The notes: a model not told the origin generated them from the letters alone. Counted from the first letter of the stretch, positions 28,486-37,287 are shown. The stretch: 64,000 nt of DNA from Acidimicrobiaceae bacterium (GCA_003162475.1 PMOI01000010.1:216120-280119), one strand, 5' to 3'. Program-made: numbers and translations.

Positions 28486-29709
28486 TACCGACGTCAAGAC
28501 GCTCGCGAGTTTGTCCCTGGTCTCTTCGCGTTCGGCGATAGGGTCGGACTCACTCACGATTCCCGCACCGGCCCACGCTTCGAACTCTCGGCCCTTCACC
28601 AAGACGCCGCGAATGCCGATCCACCACTCGCCGTCGCCTCGCTCGTCCATCCAACCGAGCGGTCCCGCGTAGTGACCACGGTCGTGTTGCTCGAGGCGAC
28701 GGATGAGGTCGTACGCGCTCTCTCTTGGGACGCCGCCTACCGCGGCCGTGGGGTGGAGCAGGCGCAGCACTTCGAGCGCGTCGGGCGCGGTGTCGAGGTT
28801 GTTCGAGCGCGCGCTCACCCAGGCGCCCAAGTGCGCCACAGTGCGCAGCGTGACGATCGAGGGTTCGGGGTCGGCGTAGACGTCGTCGTAGACGTTGGCT
28901 AGGTTTCGCACCACCTCGTCGACCAACACGCCGTACTCGTGAAGATTTTTCGTACTGCCGAGGAGCCACGTCTGGTAGTCGTCGGGCGCGACGTTGGGGG
29001 GCAGGGTGATCGTGCCCGCGAGGGGGTGGCACTGAATCTCCACGCCCGTTCGGCGCACCAGCAGCTCAGGACTGGCTCCGACGAATCTCTGACCGTCGCT
29101 CGAGGGCAAGCTGTAGAGCGTGCAGATCGGCTCGCGGAGTCGGAGTCGTTGGGCAATTGCCGCGGTGTCGATGGGTTCGGGCACCGAACCCAGCACGGCG
29201 CGCGCCAGCACCACCTTGTCGATCTCCTTGCGGCGAAGAATCTCGACCGCGAGCGCGACGTTGTGCGCGTACTCCTCGGGCGTTGGTTGATACGTCAGCG
29301 AGCGAAGACTCTGGGTCTCTTGCGTGGGATCCTTGGCCGCGTCGTACCACTCGCGCCAGTCGCTCGACCCCTCGAGACAGGTCAACCACGTCTCGCCCGA
29401 TGCGGACTGGGTGATCAAGAACTCGGGTATCTGTAGCTCTCCGGGAGCGTTTCGATCGAAAGGCAACGTCGCGAAGGCAACGACGCCCGTGCCCGCGGGG
29501 CCGTCGTCGCCAACGACCTCGTGGCGCGCCAGCGCCGCCGTGGCGTTCGTGGGTGAATCGAGACCCGCACCGAGCTCAACGCGATCGACGATGCGTCCGA
29601 ATCCCGCGCGAAGGATTTCGGGCGATTCGACGAGCCACCCATCGCGAGCACCGAGTGCGCGTAACGTCTCCGCCCGAAGGGGACTGATGGAGGAACGGAC
29701 GAACTTCAC
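28468..29709 (-). CDS. menF: Isochorismate synthase (MenF/EntC type)
   Basis: Converts chorismate to isochorismate, the first committed step to menaquinone. The 413 residues have the chorismate-binding C-terminal half: VLARAVLGSV, VGASPELLVRRTG, CHPLAGTI, PTAAVGGVPRESA, DRGHYAGPLGWMDERGDGEW and AGAGIVSESDP. No salicylate-forming lyase domain is attached. menG follows directly upstream in the operon: the menG stop overlaps this ATG by four bases. A menaquinone rather than siderophore role fits menG here and menC at 37422. Confidence 0.92.
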   Translation of the reverse strand: MKFVRSSISPLRAETLRALGARDGWLVESPEILRAGFGRIVDRVELGAGLDSPTNATAALARHEVVGDDGPAGTGVVAFATLPFDRNAPGELQIPEFLITQSASGETWLTCLEGSSDWREWYDAAKDPTQETQSLRSLTYQPTPEEYAHNVALAVEILRRKEIDKVVLARAVLGSVPEPIDTAAIAQRLRLREPICTLYSLPSSDGQRFVGASPELLVRRTGVEIQCHPLAGTITLPPNVAPDDYQTWLLGSTKNLHEYGVLVDEVVRNLANVYDDVYADPEPSIVTLRTVAHLGAWVSARSNNLDTAPDALEVLRLLHPTAAVGGVPRESAYDLIRRLEQHDRGHYAGPLGWMDERGDGEWWIGIRGVLVKGREFEAWAGAGIVSESDPIAEREETRDKLASVLTSVLVDRV

Positions 29710-30398
29710 GTGTTCCTCGTCGCGAGGAACTGCTGACTGAGTCCACCCATGACCCGGCGGTGATTGACGGCGGAGAAACCGGCCCGGTTCAACATGGCGA
29801 CGATCTCTGGCGATTCCGGTAGGTAGGCCGTCGACGCGGGCAGGTAGTGGTACGCCGCGCGGTCCGAGACGAGAGACCCGATGAAGGGGACCGCTCTGCG
29901 AAACCAGAGTCGAAAGCCCGCGCGCCAGAGTCCCGAGCTGGGTTCGGCGACCTCGAGCAGCGAGAGGCGTCCCCCGGCGCGAAGGACCCGCGCCATCTCG
30001 GCGAAGGTCGCTTGAAGGTCGGTGAAGTTGCGAAGCGCGTAACCGCAGGTGATGCCGTCGAAACTGGCGCTACGAAACGGGAGCTTCGACGCGTCCGCTT
30101 GGACGCGTTCGCGAACCGCTCTGGCGGTGGCGAGCATGTTGTAACTGAGGTCGGTCGCGACCGCCCGTTGGCCCTGATGGTGGAGTTCGCGAGCGAAGTC
30201 GCCCGTGCCCGCGGCGACGTCTAAGACGAGACTGCGCGGCGCGAGTCGAAGGTCATTGACGGCTCGTCGACGCCAGCGGCCGTCGAGACCGAAGGTCATG
30301 AGTTTGTTCACGAGCTCGTAGCGAGGGGCGATGGCGTCGAACATCGAGCGAACCTGTTGCGTCTTCTCGTCGCCTTGAGGAAGGGGAGTACTGGTCAA
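29706..30398 (-). CDS. menG: Demethylmenaquinone methyltransferase
   Basis: SAM-dependent methyltransferase for the last step of menaquinone synthesis. With TTG 30398 it has 230 residues, close to the family size, and starts MTSTPLPQGDEKTQQVRSMF. FDAIAPRYELVNKLMTFGLD is the UbiE/MenG entry motif, then VLDVAAGTGDFAREL (SAM site) and GITCGYALRNFTD. The longer open frame back to 30503 would overlap the maoC-like gene, so I prefer the TTG four bases after that gene's stop. It overlaps menF by four bases. Confidence 0.92.
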   Translation of the reverse strand: MTSTPLPQGDEKTQQVRSMFDAIAPRYELVNKLMTFGLDGRWRRRAVNDLRLAPRSLVLDVAAGTGDFARELHHQGQRAVATDLSYNMLATARAVRERVQADASKLPFRSASFDGITCGYALRNFTDLQATFAEMARVLRAGGRLSLLEVAEPSSGLWRAGFRLWFRRAVPFIGSLVSDRAAYHYLPASTAYLPESPEIVAMLNRAGFSAVNHRRVMGGLSQQFLATRNT

Positions 30399-30402
30399 GG
30401 CG

Positions 30403-30858
30403 TTAGTGGTAGTAGCGAAACACGACTTGGGCAACGCACGAGGGCTTCGCGGCGTCTTTGACTTCAACGGTGACGTCGAGCGCGACTTGCACGCCGCCGG
30501 CAACCTCTTCGACCGAAGCGAGCGTGGCGCCGGCGCGTATCTCTGAACCCACGGGCACCGGCGACGTGAACCTGACTTTGTTCGAGCCGTAGTTCACGCC
30601 CATGCCGACGCCGTCGACTTTCATGACACCCCCGAGCAGCACCGGGATGAGGGACAATGTGAGATAGCCGTGCGCAATGGTGTGACCGAAGGGACCGGCG
30701 GCCGCGCGCTCAGGGTTGACGTGGATCCACTGATGATCTCCGGTCGCCTCGGCGAAGAGATTGACCTGTTCCTGCGTGACCAGCATGTACTCGGAGTAGC
30801 CGAGGTGCGTTCCCACCCGCGCCGACAGTTCGTCAATGCTCTTCACGTGCGTGACCAT
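30403..30858 (-). CDS. MaoC-family (R)-enoyl-CoA hydratase-like protein
   Basis: The 151-residue hot-dog-fold protein carries the hydratase 2 motif: FAEATGDHQWIHVN with the catalytic Asp and His, then GPFGHTIAHGYLTLSLIP. Stand-alone members hydrate trans-2-enoyl-CoA. The start is ATG 30858, with GGAGGTG a few bases upstream; a further in-frame ATG at 30879 is less likely. It is the first gene of the maoC-menG-menF run. TAGTGT on the minus strand about 25 bases upstream is a plausible -10. Confidence 0.88.
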   Translation of the reverse strand: MVTHVKSIDELSARVGTHLGYSEYMLVTQEQVNLFAEATGDHQWIHVNPERAAAGPFGHTIAHGYLTLSLIPVLLGGVMKVDGVGMGVNYGSNKVRFTSPVPVGSEIRAGATLASVEEVAGGVQVALDVTVEVKDAAKPSCVAQVVFRYYH

Positions 30859-30923
30859 GGTGCACCTCCGTGGCAACACTATCTTTCACCGATTGATCAC
30901 CTGACGTGTCGCGCGAGCCCCCG

Positions 30924-30929
30924 TAGACT
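30924..30929 (+). promoter_or_regulatory. -10 hexamer TAGACT of the VIT1-type transporter gene
   Basis: TAGACT ends six bases before GTG 30936, the spacing expected for a leaderless message. The same hexamer with seven-base spacing precedes the small coiled-coil gene at 38497. Confidence 0.5.
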
Positions 30930-30935
30930 CGCTGC

Positions 30936-31640
30936 GTGAGCGAAGAGATAGTCAGTACGCCCCACCATCGCCAGATCAGTGACGGGGGCTTTCGCGCGGC
31001 CCTCTTTGGGTTGATGGACGGGCTCGTCACGAACGTCTCGCTCATCTTGGGGTTCGCGGGGGCGAATCCCGGACACAACATTGTTCGTCTCGCGGGACTC
31101 GCGGGACTGGTGTCGGGAGCCTTCTCGATGGGTAGCGGCGAGTACCTCTCGATGCGGGCCCAAAAGGAGCTCTACGGCTACGAAATTGACGTCGAACGTC
31201 GCGCGCTCGCGGCCGAGCCGGAACTAGAACGTCAAGAACTTCGCGACATCTTCATTGGACGCGGCATCGACGCGGAGTTGGCCGAGCGACTCTCGACGGA
31301 CTTGATGCGTGACCCCGATCTAGCGTTGCGGACGCACACGCGCGAAGAGCTCGGCGTCGACCCTTCGGCGACGGGATCACCGTGGATTGCGGCGATCTCG
31401 TCCTTCCTCTTCTTCTCGGTGGGCGCGCTGATCCCACTCCTGCCGTGGATCGTGGTCGGGTCGGGCAACGTCATGTGGTGGTCGGTGGGCCTCGCGGGAG
31501 TCTCCATCGTCTTCATCGGCGCGGCGGTGGGTCACTTCACGAGACGTGGCATCATCTACTCGGCCCTTCGAGCACTCATCATCATGGGGCTCGCCTCGGT
31601 CGTGACCTTTGGCGTGGGCTACCTCGTGGGCGTGGGCTAG
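30936..31640 (+). CDS. VIT1/CCC1-family transporter
   Basis: Membrane protein of the vacuolar iron transporter family, whose studied members move Fe2+ or Mn2+ out of the cytoplasm. The 234 residues show FGLMDGLVTNVSLILGFAGA in the first helix and GAFSMGSGEYLSMRAQKELY after the second, both family marks. A charged cytoplasmic helix pair (LERQELRDIFIGRGIDAELA) follows, where metal-binding acidic residues sit in relatives, then three C-terminal helices from about residue 150. Metal specificity cannot be read. Its stop overlaps the convergent mshD by four bases. Confidence 0.9.
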   Translation: MSEEIVSTPHHRQISDGGFRAALFGLMDGLVTNVSLILGFAGANPGHNIVRLAGLAGLVSGAFSMGSGEYLSMRAQKELYGYEIDVERRALAAEPELERQELRDIFIGRGIDAELAERLSTDLMRDPDLALRTHTREELGVDPSATGSPWIAAISSFLFFSVGALIPLLPWIVVGSGNVMWWSVGLAGVSIVFIGAAVGHFTRRGIIYSALRALIIMGLASVVTFGVGYLVGVG

Positions 31641-32482
31641 GCGCGCACGAAGCGTACGAGTCGGTCTTCTCGTTCGAGACGAAAACCCAGCGAGTCGTAG
31701 AGCTTCTTAGCGGAGTCGTTGGACTCGTCAACGAAGAGCACGGCGTCCATGACACCTTTGCGAAAGAGGATGTTGAGACCCTGGGTCACCATGACGCGCC
31801 CGAGGTGGTGGCGCTGGAAGTCGGGATGCACCGATATCACGTAGATCTCCCCGAAGCGGTCGGGGTGCAGCTCGTGGACCTTGGTCCAACACGACGCGGC
31901 GATCCGTCCGTCGATCTCTATGAGTAGAAAGCCCGAGGGATCGAACCAGGGCTCGTGCGTTCGTTCGTCGAGGTCCGTCAGGTGCCAGGCGCCCTGCTCG
32001 GGGTGGTTCGCGAAGGCGGCGTTGTTCTGTTCGAGCCACGCCTCTTCGTCGTGGTGGGGCTCGAAGTTGCGTAGCAGCGCGCCCTCAGGCACGTCCTCTA
32101 CCGGAACGGGAAGTTTGACGCGAAGTAGTTGCAACATTCGAATGACGTTGCCCTTGACGTACTCACATGATTTGGGCCCGCGGGTCCACCAGTCGACGAC
32201 CTCGTGCGCCGCGAGCAGGTGCGCGAGTAACTCTTCGTCGTAGTCGCCGCCGCACATCTCGACAATCGCGTGTTCTTCACCCGACGACATGGCGTACTTG
32301 GTCAAGATGCCTTCGTCGTAGTAGAGCCAGTGTTGCGCACGCCAGCCGTGCACGACCGAGCGGCGGCGCCCCTCGTCAATCGCTTCGCGCCCGAGGAGGG
32401 CCTCGGTTCGATTGAGCAGGCTGAGCACGTCGAGTCGCTGCTGTGGTGACAACGCTTGGACACACCACCACGGAGAAGCCAT
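31637..32482 (-). CDS. mshD: Mycothiol synthase MshD
   Basis: Acetyltransferase that finishes mycothiol, the main thiol of Actinomycetota, by acetylating cysteinyl-glucosaminyl-inositol. The 281 residues form two GNAT domains. The C-terminal one is well kept: GEIYVISVHPDFQRHHLGRV (acetyl-CoA loop), VLFVDESNDSAKKLYDSLGF. The N-terminal one is degenerate, as in known MshD. ATG 32482 lies 22 bases after a small ORF that probably shares its transcript. This gene is the best single marker that the host is an actinobacterium. Confidence 0.9.
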   Translation of the reverse strand: MASPWWCVQALSPQQRLDVLSLLNRTEALLGREAIDEGRRRSVVHGWRAQHWLYYDEGILTKYAMSSGEEHAIVEMCGGDYDEELLAHLLAAHEVVDWWTRGPKSCEYVKGNVIRMLQLLRVKLPVPVEDVPEGALLRNFEPHHDEEAWLEQNNAAFANHPEQGAWHLTDLDERTHEPWFDPSGFLLIEIDGRIAASCWTKVHELHPDRFGEIYVISVHPDFQRHHLGRVMVTQGLNILFRKGVMDAVLFVDESNDSAKKLYDSLGFRLEREDRLVRFVRA

Positions 32483-32504
32483 AGTCAGAGACTACCGGCG
32501 GGTC

Positions 32505-32693
32505 TTAGAGAGTCCGCCCCGCGACGCGAACGAGTCGCCGAAGCAGCGCTCCCACCGTTCGCTCCGCCGCCACGAGTTCGGCGTAGACGTCGGGGGCCAT
32601 AGCGTCACCTTCGGCTTCGACGAGGGTGGTGATGCGCGTCGAGAGCTCGGTCATTGTCGAGGTGATGGTATTTAGTTCTGTCTGCATGCTCAT
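32505..32693 (-). CDS. Small hypothetical protein upstream of mshD
   Basis: Sixty-two residues, mainly helical by composition, starting MSMQTELNTITSTMTELS and ending LLRRLVRVAGRTL. I recognise no family. It is supported by a ribosome-binding-like GAGGTGG about ten bases before ATG 32693, by its position 22 bases before mshD on the same strand, and by the lack of any longer competing ORF. ATG 32687 is an alternative start. Confidence 0.6.
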   Translation of the reverse strand: MSMQTELNTITSTMTELSTRITTLVEAEGDAMAPDVYAELVAAERTVGALLRRLVRVAGRTL

Positions 32694-32736
32694 TGGTGAC
32701 CACCTCGTGCGCGGCGGGTTTCACCACGTTGGCGCA

Positions 32737-32742
32737 TACTGT
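32737..32742 (+). promoter_or_regulatory. -10-like hexamer TACTGT of the ygfZ-like gene
   Basis: TACTGT ends eight bases before ATG 32751, slightly longer than the six or seven seen elsewhere. The message would be leaderless or nearly so. Confidence 0.38.
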
Positions 32743-32750
32743 AATAGTTC

Positions 32751-33446
32751 ATGAGTACGACCGGGAACGACACGACCACGCACGCGCTTCAGTGGTCCGT
32801 GCTGAAGGCCCGGGGACCCGAGACAGAGTCCTTCCTCCAGGGCCAACTCAGTCAGGATCTGGCCCTGGTCGACGAGGCCGGCGCGTGGGCCCTTATTCTC
32901 GAACCCGACAGCGTCGTCATGACGAGCTGTTTCGTGCAACGCCGTGAGGACGGTTTTGACATCACCGTGCCGAGAGAACTCGCCGAGGTCGCGACGAAAC
33001 GACTGAAGAGATTCCTCCTCCGCACGAAGTGCACCATTGAGGTCGAAGAGGTTGACGAAGGACCCTTCGCCACGCTGGACGAACAGATCCGCGCCAACTG
33101 GCCGGGCGTGCGAGAGTTCGCCTTGGCTCTTACGCCACACTGCTTTGGCCGAGCGTTCGTGGCGGCCACGATCTCGTTTCAAAAGGGCTGCTTCACGGGT
33201 CAAGAGCTGGTCGGTCGATTAGACGCGCGCGGCTCGAGCGTCCCGTGGCGATTCGTGCACGTTCGTGGCACTAACTCCGCGAGCGTCGACGCGTACTTGA
33301 AGTCGAAGGGCCCCGCGGGCCCCCAGGGCGTGACGAGCGCGTGGATGACGAACGGTCGCCTCGAAGGCCTCGGTGTCGCGCACCGTACGCTGCTCGGCGC
33401 GACCAGTGACGAAAGCGACGACGTGACCGTTGAAGAGGTTGCCTAA
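32751..33446 (+). CDS. ygfZ: YgfZ/GcvT-domain folate-binding protein
   Basis: Tetrahydrofolate-binding protein of the YgfZ/CAF17 family, which supports iron-sulfur cluster assembly or repair. The 231 residues carry the family hallmark KGCFTGQELVGR near residue 144 (general form KGCYxGQE), with the conserved cysteine. The N-terminal part has SFLQGQLSQDLALV, as in the GcvT fold. It is shorter than the Escherichia coli protein at the C-terminus. trpF-like gene follows after 46 bases. Confidence 0.85.
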   Translation: MSTTGNDTTTHALQWSVLKARGPETESFLQGQLSQDLALVDEAGAWALILEPDSVVMTSCFVQRREDGFDITVPRELAEVATKRLKRFLLRTKCTIEVEEVDEGPFATLDEQIRANWPGVREFALALTPHCFGRAFVAATISFQKGCFTGQELVGRLDARGSSVPWRFVHVRGTNSASVDAYLKSKGPAGPQGVTSAWMTNGRLEGLGVAHRTLLGATSDESDDVTVEEVA

Positions 33447-33492
33447 GGCGATTCCTCCTTCGTGAGTAACGTACCAACCATGGAGACGGTAC

Positions 33493-34152
33493 GTGCGACT
33501 CACGGCTGAGGGCCTCTACATCAAGATCTCGGGGATTACCACGGAAGAGGACGCGCTCTTCTCCATTGGCCTGGGCGCGAGCGCCGTCGGCTTCGACTTC
33601 GCCCTGACGCCGCGTCAGATCTCCGTGAGCGCGGCGCACGACATCGTCCGCCGCCTACCCCAGGGCGCAGGATCGGTCGGCGTGTTCCGCAACGAACTAC
33701 CCCAGCGAATCGTCGAGATCGCCAACACGCTCGGACTCAGTGCCGTGCAGATCGACGGTCCTATCACCTCGGACGAACTCAGCTACGTGTGCGAGCGGGT
33801 GAACACGGTGCTGCGCATGGTGCCCGACGGCACCGAGCGACTCACACTCGCGAACGGCGTGGCCTGTCTCGTGCTACCCGAGAGCGACGAACCAGAGGCG
33901 CTCGTGGACTCACTCGAACTCTTCATGGAGTCGGGGCCACGGGTGCCGTTGATCGCCTCGGGCGGGCTGAACGCGGCGAGTGTCGTCGACGTGGTGCAGA
34001 ACTTTCCGGTCTTTGGCGTTGACGTTCGCGCGGGAGTCGAGAGCGCGCCGGGCGTGAAGGATCCGGTGATGCTCGGTGAGTTCATTGCCAACGCGCGCTG
34101 GGCGTACGACAACGCCTACGTCGAACGCCACTTCGACGAATGGACGTTGTAA
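33493..34152 (+). CDS. TrpF-like (phosphoribosylanthranilate isomerase-fold) protein with lost catalytic residues
   Basis: The 219-residue TIM-barrel clearly belongs to the TrpF family: YIKISGITTEEDALFSIGLG at the start, VGVFRNELPQRIVEIA, IASGGLNAASVVDVV and GVDVRAGVESAPGVKDP at the end. The catalytic Cys of the KICG motif is Ser13 (KISG). The LLD...GGTG segment with the catalytic Asp is replaced by CLVLPESDEPEALVDSLELF. So it may not isomerise phosphoribosylanthranilate. No other trp gene is near. GGAG lies seven bases before GTG 33493; a TAACGT hexamer precedes ATG 33480, which opens an out-of-frame nine-codon ORF across this start. Confidence 0.82.
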   Translation: MRLTAEGLYIKISGITTEEDALFSIGLGASAVGFDFALTPRQISVSAAHDIVRRLPQGAGSVGVFRNELPQRIVEIANTLGLSAVQIDGPITSDELSYVCERVNTVLRMVPDGTERLTLANGVACLVLPESDEPEALVDSLELFMESGPRVPLIASGGLNAASVVDVVQNFPVFGVDVRAGVESAPGVKDPVMLGEFIANARWAYDNAYVERHFDEWTL

Positions 34153-35352
34153 TTAGGGATGAAAACGTCGGAAGATCACGCTGCCGTTGTGACCACCGAA
34201 TCCAAAAGAGTTGGACAAGATGATCTCCACCTCGGCGGGGCGCGGGGCGCCGAGGACGACGTCGAGGTCGATCGCGGGATCGATATCGGTGGTGCCCGCG
34301 GTGGGCGGGATCAGTTGGTTTTGCAGCGTGCGTACCGAGGCGACACCCTCGAGTGCGCCGGCGGCCGCGAGGGAGTGCCCAAGGTGGCCCTTGATCGAAG
34401 TGGTCACCGGCGGGTTGTCGCCAAAGACTCGGTGCACGGCGATGGCTTCGGCGAGATCGTTCAGAGGCGTGGACGTGCCGTGCGCGTTGATGTGCGAGAC
34501 GTCACTGGCCGCAATGTCGGCGTCGGCGAGGGCCAGTTGCATGCAGCGGATCGCGCCCGCGCCCGTGGGATCGGGCGCGGTGATGTGGTGCGCGTCAGCG
34601 GTTGACGCCGCGCCGATGACTTCGGCGAAGATCGTGGCGCCTCGTTCGAGGGCGTGGTCCCAATCTTCGAGGATCAGTACGCCCGCGCCTTCACCCAGGA
34701 CGAAGCCGTCGCGATTCACGTCGAAGGGTCGAGAGAGGTTCTGGTTGGAGAGCGCGGTCATGTTGCGAAAGCCCGCCTCGGCGATCTCGACGATGACGGC
34801 TTCGGCTCCGCCGGCGACGGCCACGTCGCAGCGGCCCGACGACACGAGACGAGCGGCGTTGCCAATGGCGTGCGTACCGGCCGCGCAGGCCGTCGTCACC
34901 GTCTCACACGGTCCGCCTAAGCCAAAGCGCATGGAGACGGCGGCGGTGGCGGCGTTGGGCATCATCATGGGAACGAGAAAGGGCGAGACACGTTCGGGAC
35001 CCTTTTGTAACAGAACAACGCCTTGATTCAGTGTCGATTGAAGGCCGCCGATGCCGGTCGTGACGATGCTGCCCGCGTCAGTGAGGGGCCCCACGAGTCC
35101 ACTCTGGTTCCACGCCTCGTCGGCGGCGATGAGAGCGTAGAGCGCGAAGGGGTCGAGGCGGCGAAGTTCCTTTGGTCCACCGACGTGCGCCGTCTCAAAG
35201 TCGCCAATGCGTTTTGACTTCGGCGCGTCGGGCTTCATCAGTAGCTCCCACAGAGCGTCCACTCCTTCGCCGGCGCACGAAAGCGCGCCGAGACCCGTGA
35301 CGGCTACCCGGCGACCTTGTATTGGTCCCGAGGGAGTGACGGCAACGCGCAC
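34153..35352 (-). CDS. fabF: Beta-ketoacyl-ACP synthase II (FabF)
   Basis: Condensing enzyme of type II fatty-acid elongation. The 399 residues hold the Cys-His-His triad: Cys156 in TTACAAGTHAIG, His291 in INAHGTSTPLND, and His326 in KGHLGHSLAAAGA. NSFGFGGHNGSVIF ends the protein as usual. CAAG in place of CATG is a minor change. GTG 35352 overlaps the acpP stop by one base. It is the last gene of a fabD-fabG-acpP-fabF operon that ends one base from the convergent trpF-like gene. Confidence 0.95.
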   Translation of the reverse strand: MRVAVTPSGPIQGRRVAVTGLGALSCAGEGVDALWELLMKPDAPKSKRIGDFETAHVGGPKELRRLDPFALYALIAADEAWNQSGLVGPLTDAGSIVTTGIGGLQSTLNQGVVLLQKGPERVSPFLVPMMMPNAATAAVSMRFGLGGPCETVTTACAAGTHAIGNAARLVSSGRCDVAVAGGAEAVIVEIAEAGFRNMTALSNQNLSRPFDVNRDGFVLGEGAGVLILEDWDHALERGATIFAEVIGAASTADAHHITAPDPTGAGAIRCMQLALADADIAASDVSHINAHGTSTPLNDLAEAIAVHRVFGDNPPVTTSIKGHLGHSLAAAGALEGVASVRTLQNQLIPPTAGTTDIDPAIDLDVVLGAPRPAEVEIILSNSFGFGGHNGSVIFRRFHP

Positions 35353-35591
35353 TACAGCTTGGCGTAGATCAGCTCGAAGGCCTCGCCGACGGTTTTGATC
35401 TCTTTGAGTTCGTCCTCGGCAACTTCGATGTCGAAGGTCTCTTCGAGTGCCATGACGAGTTCGACGAGGTCGAGACTGTCCGCACCCAGGTCGTCACCGA
35501 AGGAAGCTTCGAGAGTGACCTGCGCCGGGTCGACGGCCAAGACCTCAACCGTGTCGTCAGTGAACTTCGCTAAAGCTTCGTTGCGATCCAT
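35352..35591 (-). CDS. acpP: Acyl carrier protein
   Basis: Carrier of growing acyl chains on 4'-phosphopantetheine. The 79 residues start [10 protein letters not shown] at ATG 35591; a longer open frame back to 35651 adds a basic, non-family stretch and overlaps the fabG end. The attachment serine is Ser39 in [10 protein letters not shown]. The rest is acidic and helical as expected ([20 protein letters not shown]). A 59-base gap from fabG and a one-base overlap with fabF place it inside the fab operon. Confidence 0.95.
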   Translation of the reverse strand: MDRNEALAKFTDDTVEVLAVDPAQVTLEASFGDDLGADSLDLVELVMALEETFDIEVAEDELKEIKTVGEAFELIYAKL

Positions 35592-35650
35592 GGTGTAACC
35601 CCTTTTTTCTTTCGCTCTATCGTACTCAATCGCCTTGTCGAACGAGACCA

Positions 35651-36355
35651 CTAGAGGCCGAGCGCGAGCCCTCCGTCGACGGCGATGACGGCGCCGGTGA
35701 TGTAGCGCGCGAGGTTACTGGCGAGGAACCCGACAACGCCAGCGATATCGGACGGCTGGCCGACGTGCCCGAGGGGAATCATCGCGACCATGGTGTCCTT
35801 CGCCGCGCCCAAGTCGTTCGTCATGTCGGTGTCGATCAAGCCCGGCGCAACGACGTTGACGGTGACCGAACGAGAAGCCACTTCCTTCGCGAGCGAGCGA
35901 GCGAGTCCGACGAGTCCGGCCTTCGCCGCGGCGTAGTTGGCCTGTCCCGGCACGCCGAGGAAGGGAGAGACCGAACCAATGAAGATGATCGATCCCGTAC
36001 GGGCGCGCACCATGGACGCCATGGTGGCTCGCGCCGTGAAGAAGGCGCCGTCGAGGTTCGTACTCAACACATCGCGCCACTGCTCGTCCGACATTCGCAT
36101 CGCGAGGCCGTCGCGCGTCACGCCCGCGTTGACGACCGCGACCTCGACGGGTCCGAACTCCTCGACCGCGGCCTTCACGGCATCGTTGACCGCCTTGGAG
36201 TCGGCAACGTCGACGGCCACCGACTTGGCACATCCCTCGGGTGCTTGGCCGGAACGAGAAAACGCCACGACGTTGTCGCCTTGGTCGATGAAGTTTTGGG
36301 CGATCGCGGCGCCGATCCCGCGGCTGGCTCCGGTGACAATGACGTGACGGCTCAT
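35651..36355 (-). CDS. fabG: 3-oxoacyl-ACP reductase FabG
   Basis: NADPH-dependent short-chain reductase for the first reduction in each fatty-acid cycle. The 234 residues show the cofactor motif VTGASRGIG (8-15), NAG at 77-79, and the catalytic set Asn100, Ser128 (IFIGSVS), Tyr141 and Lys145 (YAAAK). ATG 36355 overlaps the fabD stop by four bases, and the operon context supports FabG rather than another SDR enzyme. Confidence 0.94.
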   Translation of the reverse strand: MSRHVIVTGASRGIGAAIAQNFIDQGDNVVAFSRSGQAPEGCAKSVAVDVADSKAVNDAVKAAVEEFGPVEVAVVNAGVTRDGLAMRMSDEQWRDVLSTNLDGAFFTARATMASMVRARTGSIIFIGSVSPFLGVPGQANYAAAKAGLVGLARSLAKEVASRSVTVNVVAPGLIDTDMTNDLGAAKDTMVAMIPLGHVGQPSDIAGVVGFLASNLARYITGAVIAVDGGLALGL

Positions 36356-37281
36356 AGGTTGATCTCCTGTAACTCGCTAATCGTGGACGGCGCGATCTGT
36401 TGATCGAAGTCGCGGATCCGTTTGGTGAGACCCGTGAGGACGCCCCCGGGGGGCATCTCGATCGTGATGCGCACGTTCTCGGGCAGTGCGAGCGTCGCGT
36501 CCAAGAACTCGACGGGCGACGTGAGTTGACGGCGTAGTAGTTCGCGCCACTCTTCGGCCGAGGCGTGGGCTTTCGCGTCGACGTTGGAGATCAACAGCGC
36601 TTCGGTCGTGGCCCAGGTTGTCTGGGCGAGTGCTTCATCGAATTCCTCTTGCGCTGGAGCCATGAGGGGCGAGTGAAAGGCACCGCCTACCGAGAGCGGG
36701 GTCGCGCGTCGCCATCCGAGTTCTTTGTGACGATCTAAGAGGTCGTCGAGTCCCGCGCGCGTGCCACTCACGACGATCTGACCCGTGCCGTTGATGTTGG
36801 CGACCCACACGTCTACAACGGAACTGAGGGCGTCGCGCGCGCCGTCGTCGCCACCCATGACGGCGACCATCGATCCCTCCTGGGCGGCCGCGGCGCGGGC
36901 CATCGCGCCGCCTCGAACTCCGATGAGACGCGCGCCCTCGTCGAGCGAGAGCAGTCCGGAGGCGACGAGGGCCGAGAACTCACCGAGGCTGTGGCCGAGG
37001 AGGTAGCGCGGACGGACGCCGAGGTCGAGGAGCTCGTAGTAGCCAACGAGTGAAAGGGCGAAGGTGGCCAGTTGCGCGCGGTCGGTGCGCACGACGTCGT
37101 CGTCGTCGGCGCTCAGTAAGAGCGCCGACACGTCGACGCCGGTGAGCACACTGATCCGTTCCACCAACGCCCAGTGACGCGAGGTTCGCCACGGCACGCC
37201 GGCGCCTCCACTGATCGAGCCCTGGCCGGGGAAAAGTGCGACGACGTCGTCACGAAACGGAAGGGTCGTTTGTTCCATCAT
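36352..37281 (-). CDS. fabD: Malonyl-CoA-ACP transacylase FabD
   Basis: Loads malonate from CoA to ACP. With ATG 37281 it has 309 residues starting MMEQTTLPFRDD. Marks: ALFPGQGSISGG, nucleophile Ser98 in LGHSLGEF, and His203 in GGAFHSPLM. The open frame runs on to 37824, but that extension reads through a tRNA gene and is spurious. TACCTT on the minus strand ends six bases before ATG 37281, so this first gene of the fab operon is probably leaderless. fabH, often adjacent, is absent. Confidence 0.94.
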   Translation of the reverse strand: MMEQTTLPFRDDVVALFPGQGSISGGAGVPWRTSRHWALVERISVLTGVDVSALLLSADDDDVVRTDRAQLATFALSLVGYYELLDLGVRPRYLLGHSLGEFSALVASGLLSLDEGARLIGVRGGAMARAAAAQEGSMVAVMGGDDGARDALSSVVDVWVANINGTGQIVVSGTRAGLDDLLDRHKELGWRRATPLSVGGAFHSPLMAPAQEEFDEALAQTTWATTEALLISNVDAKAHASAEEWRELLRRQLTSPVEFLDATLALPENVRITIEMPPGGVLTGLTKRIRDFDQQIAPSTISELQEINL

Positions 37282-37287
37282 GTTGTA

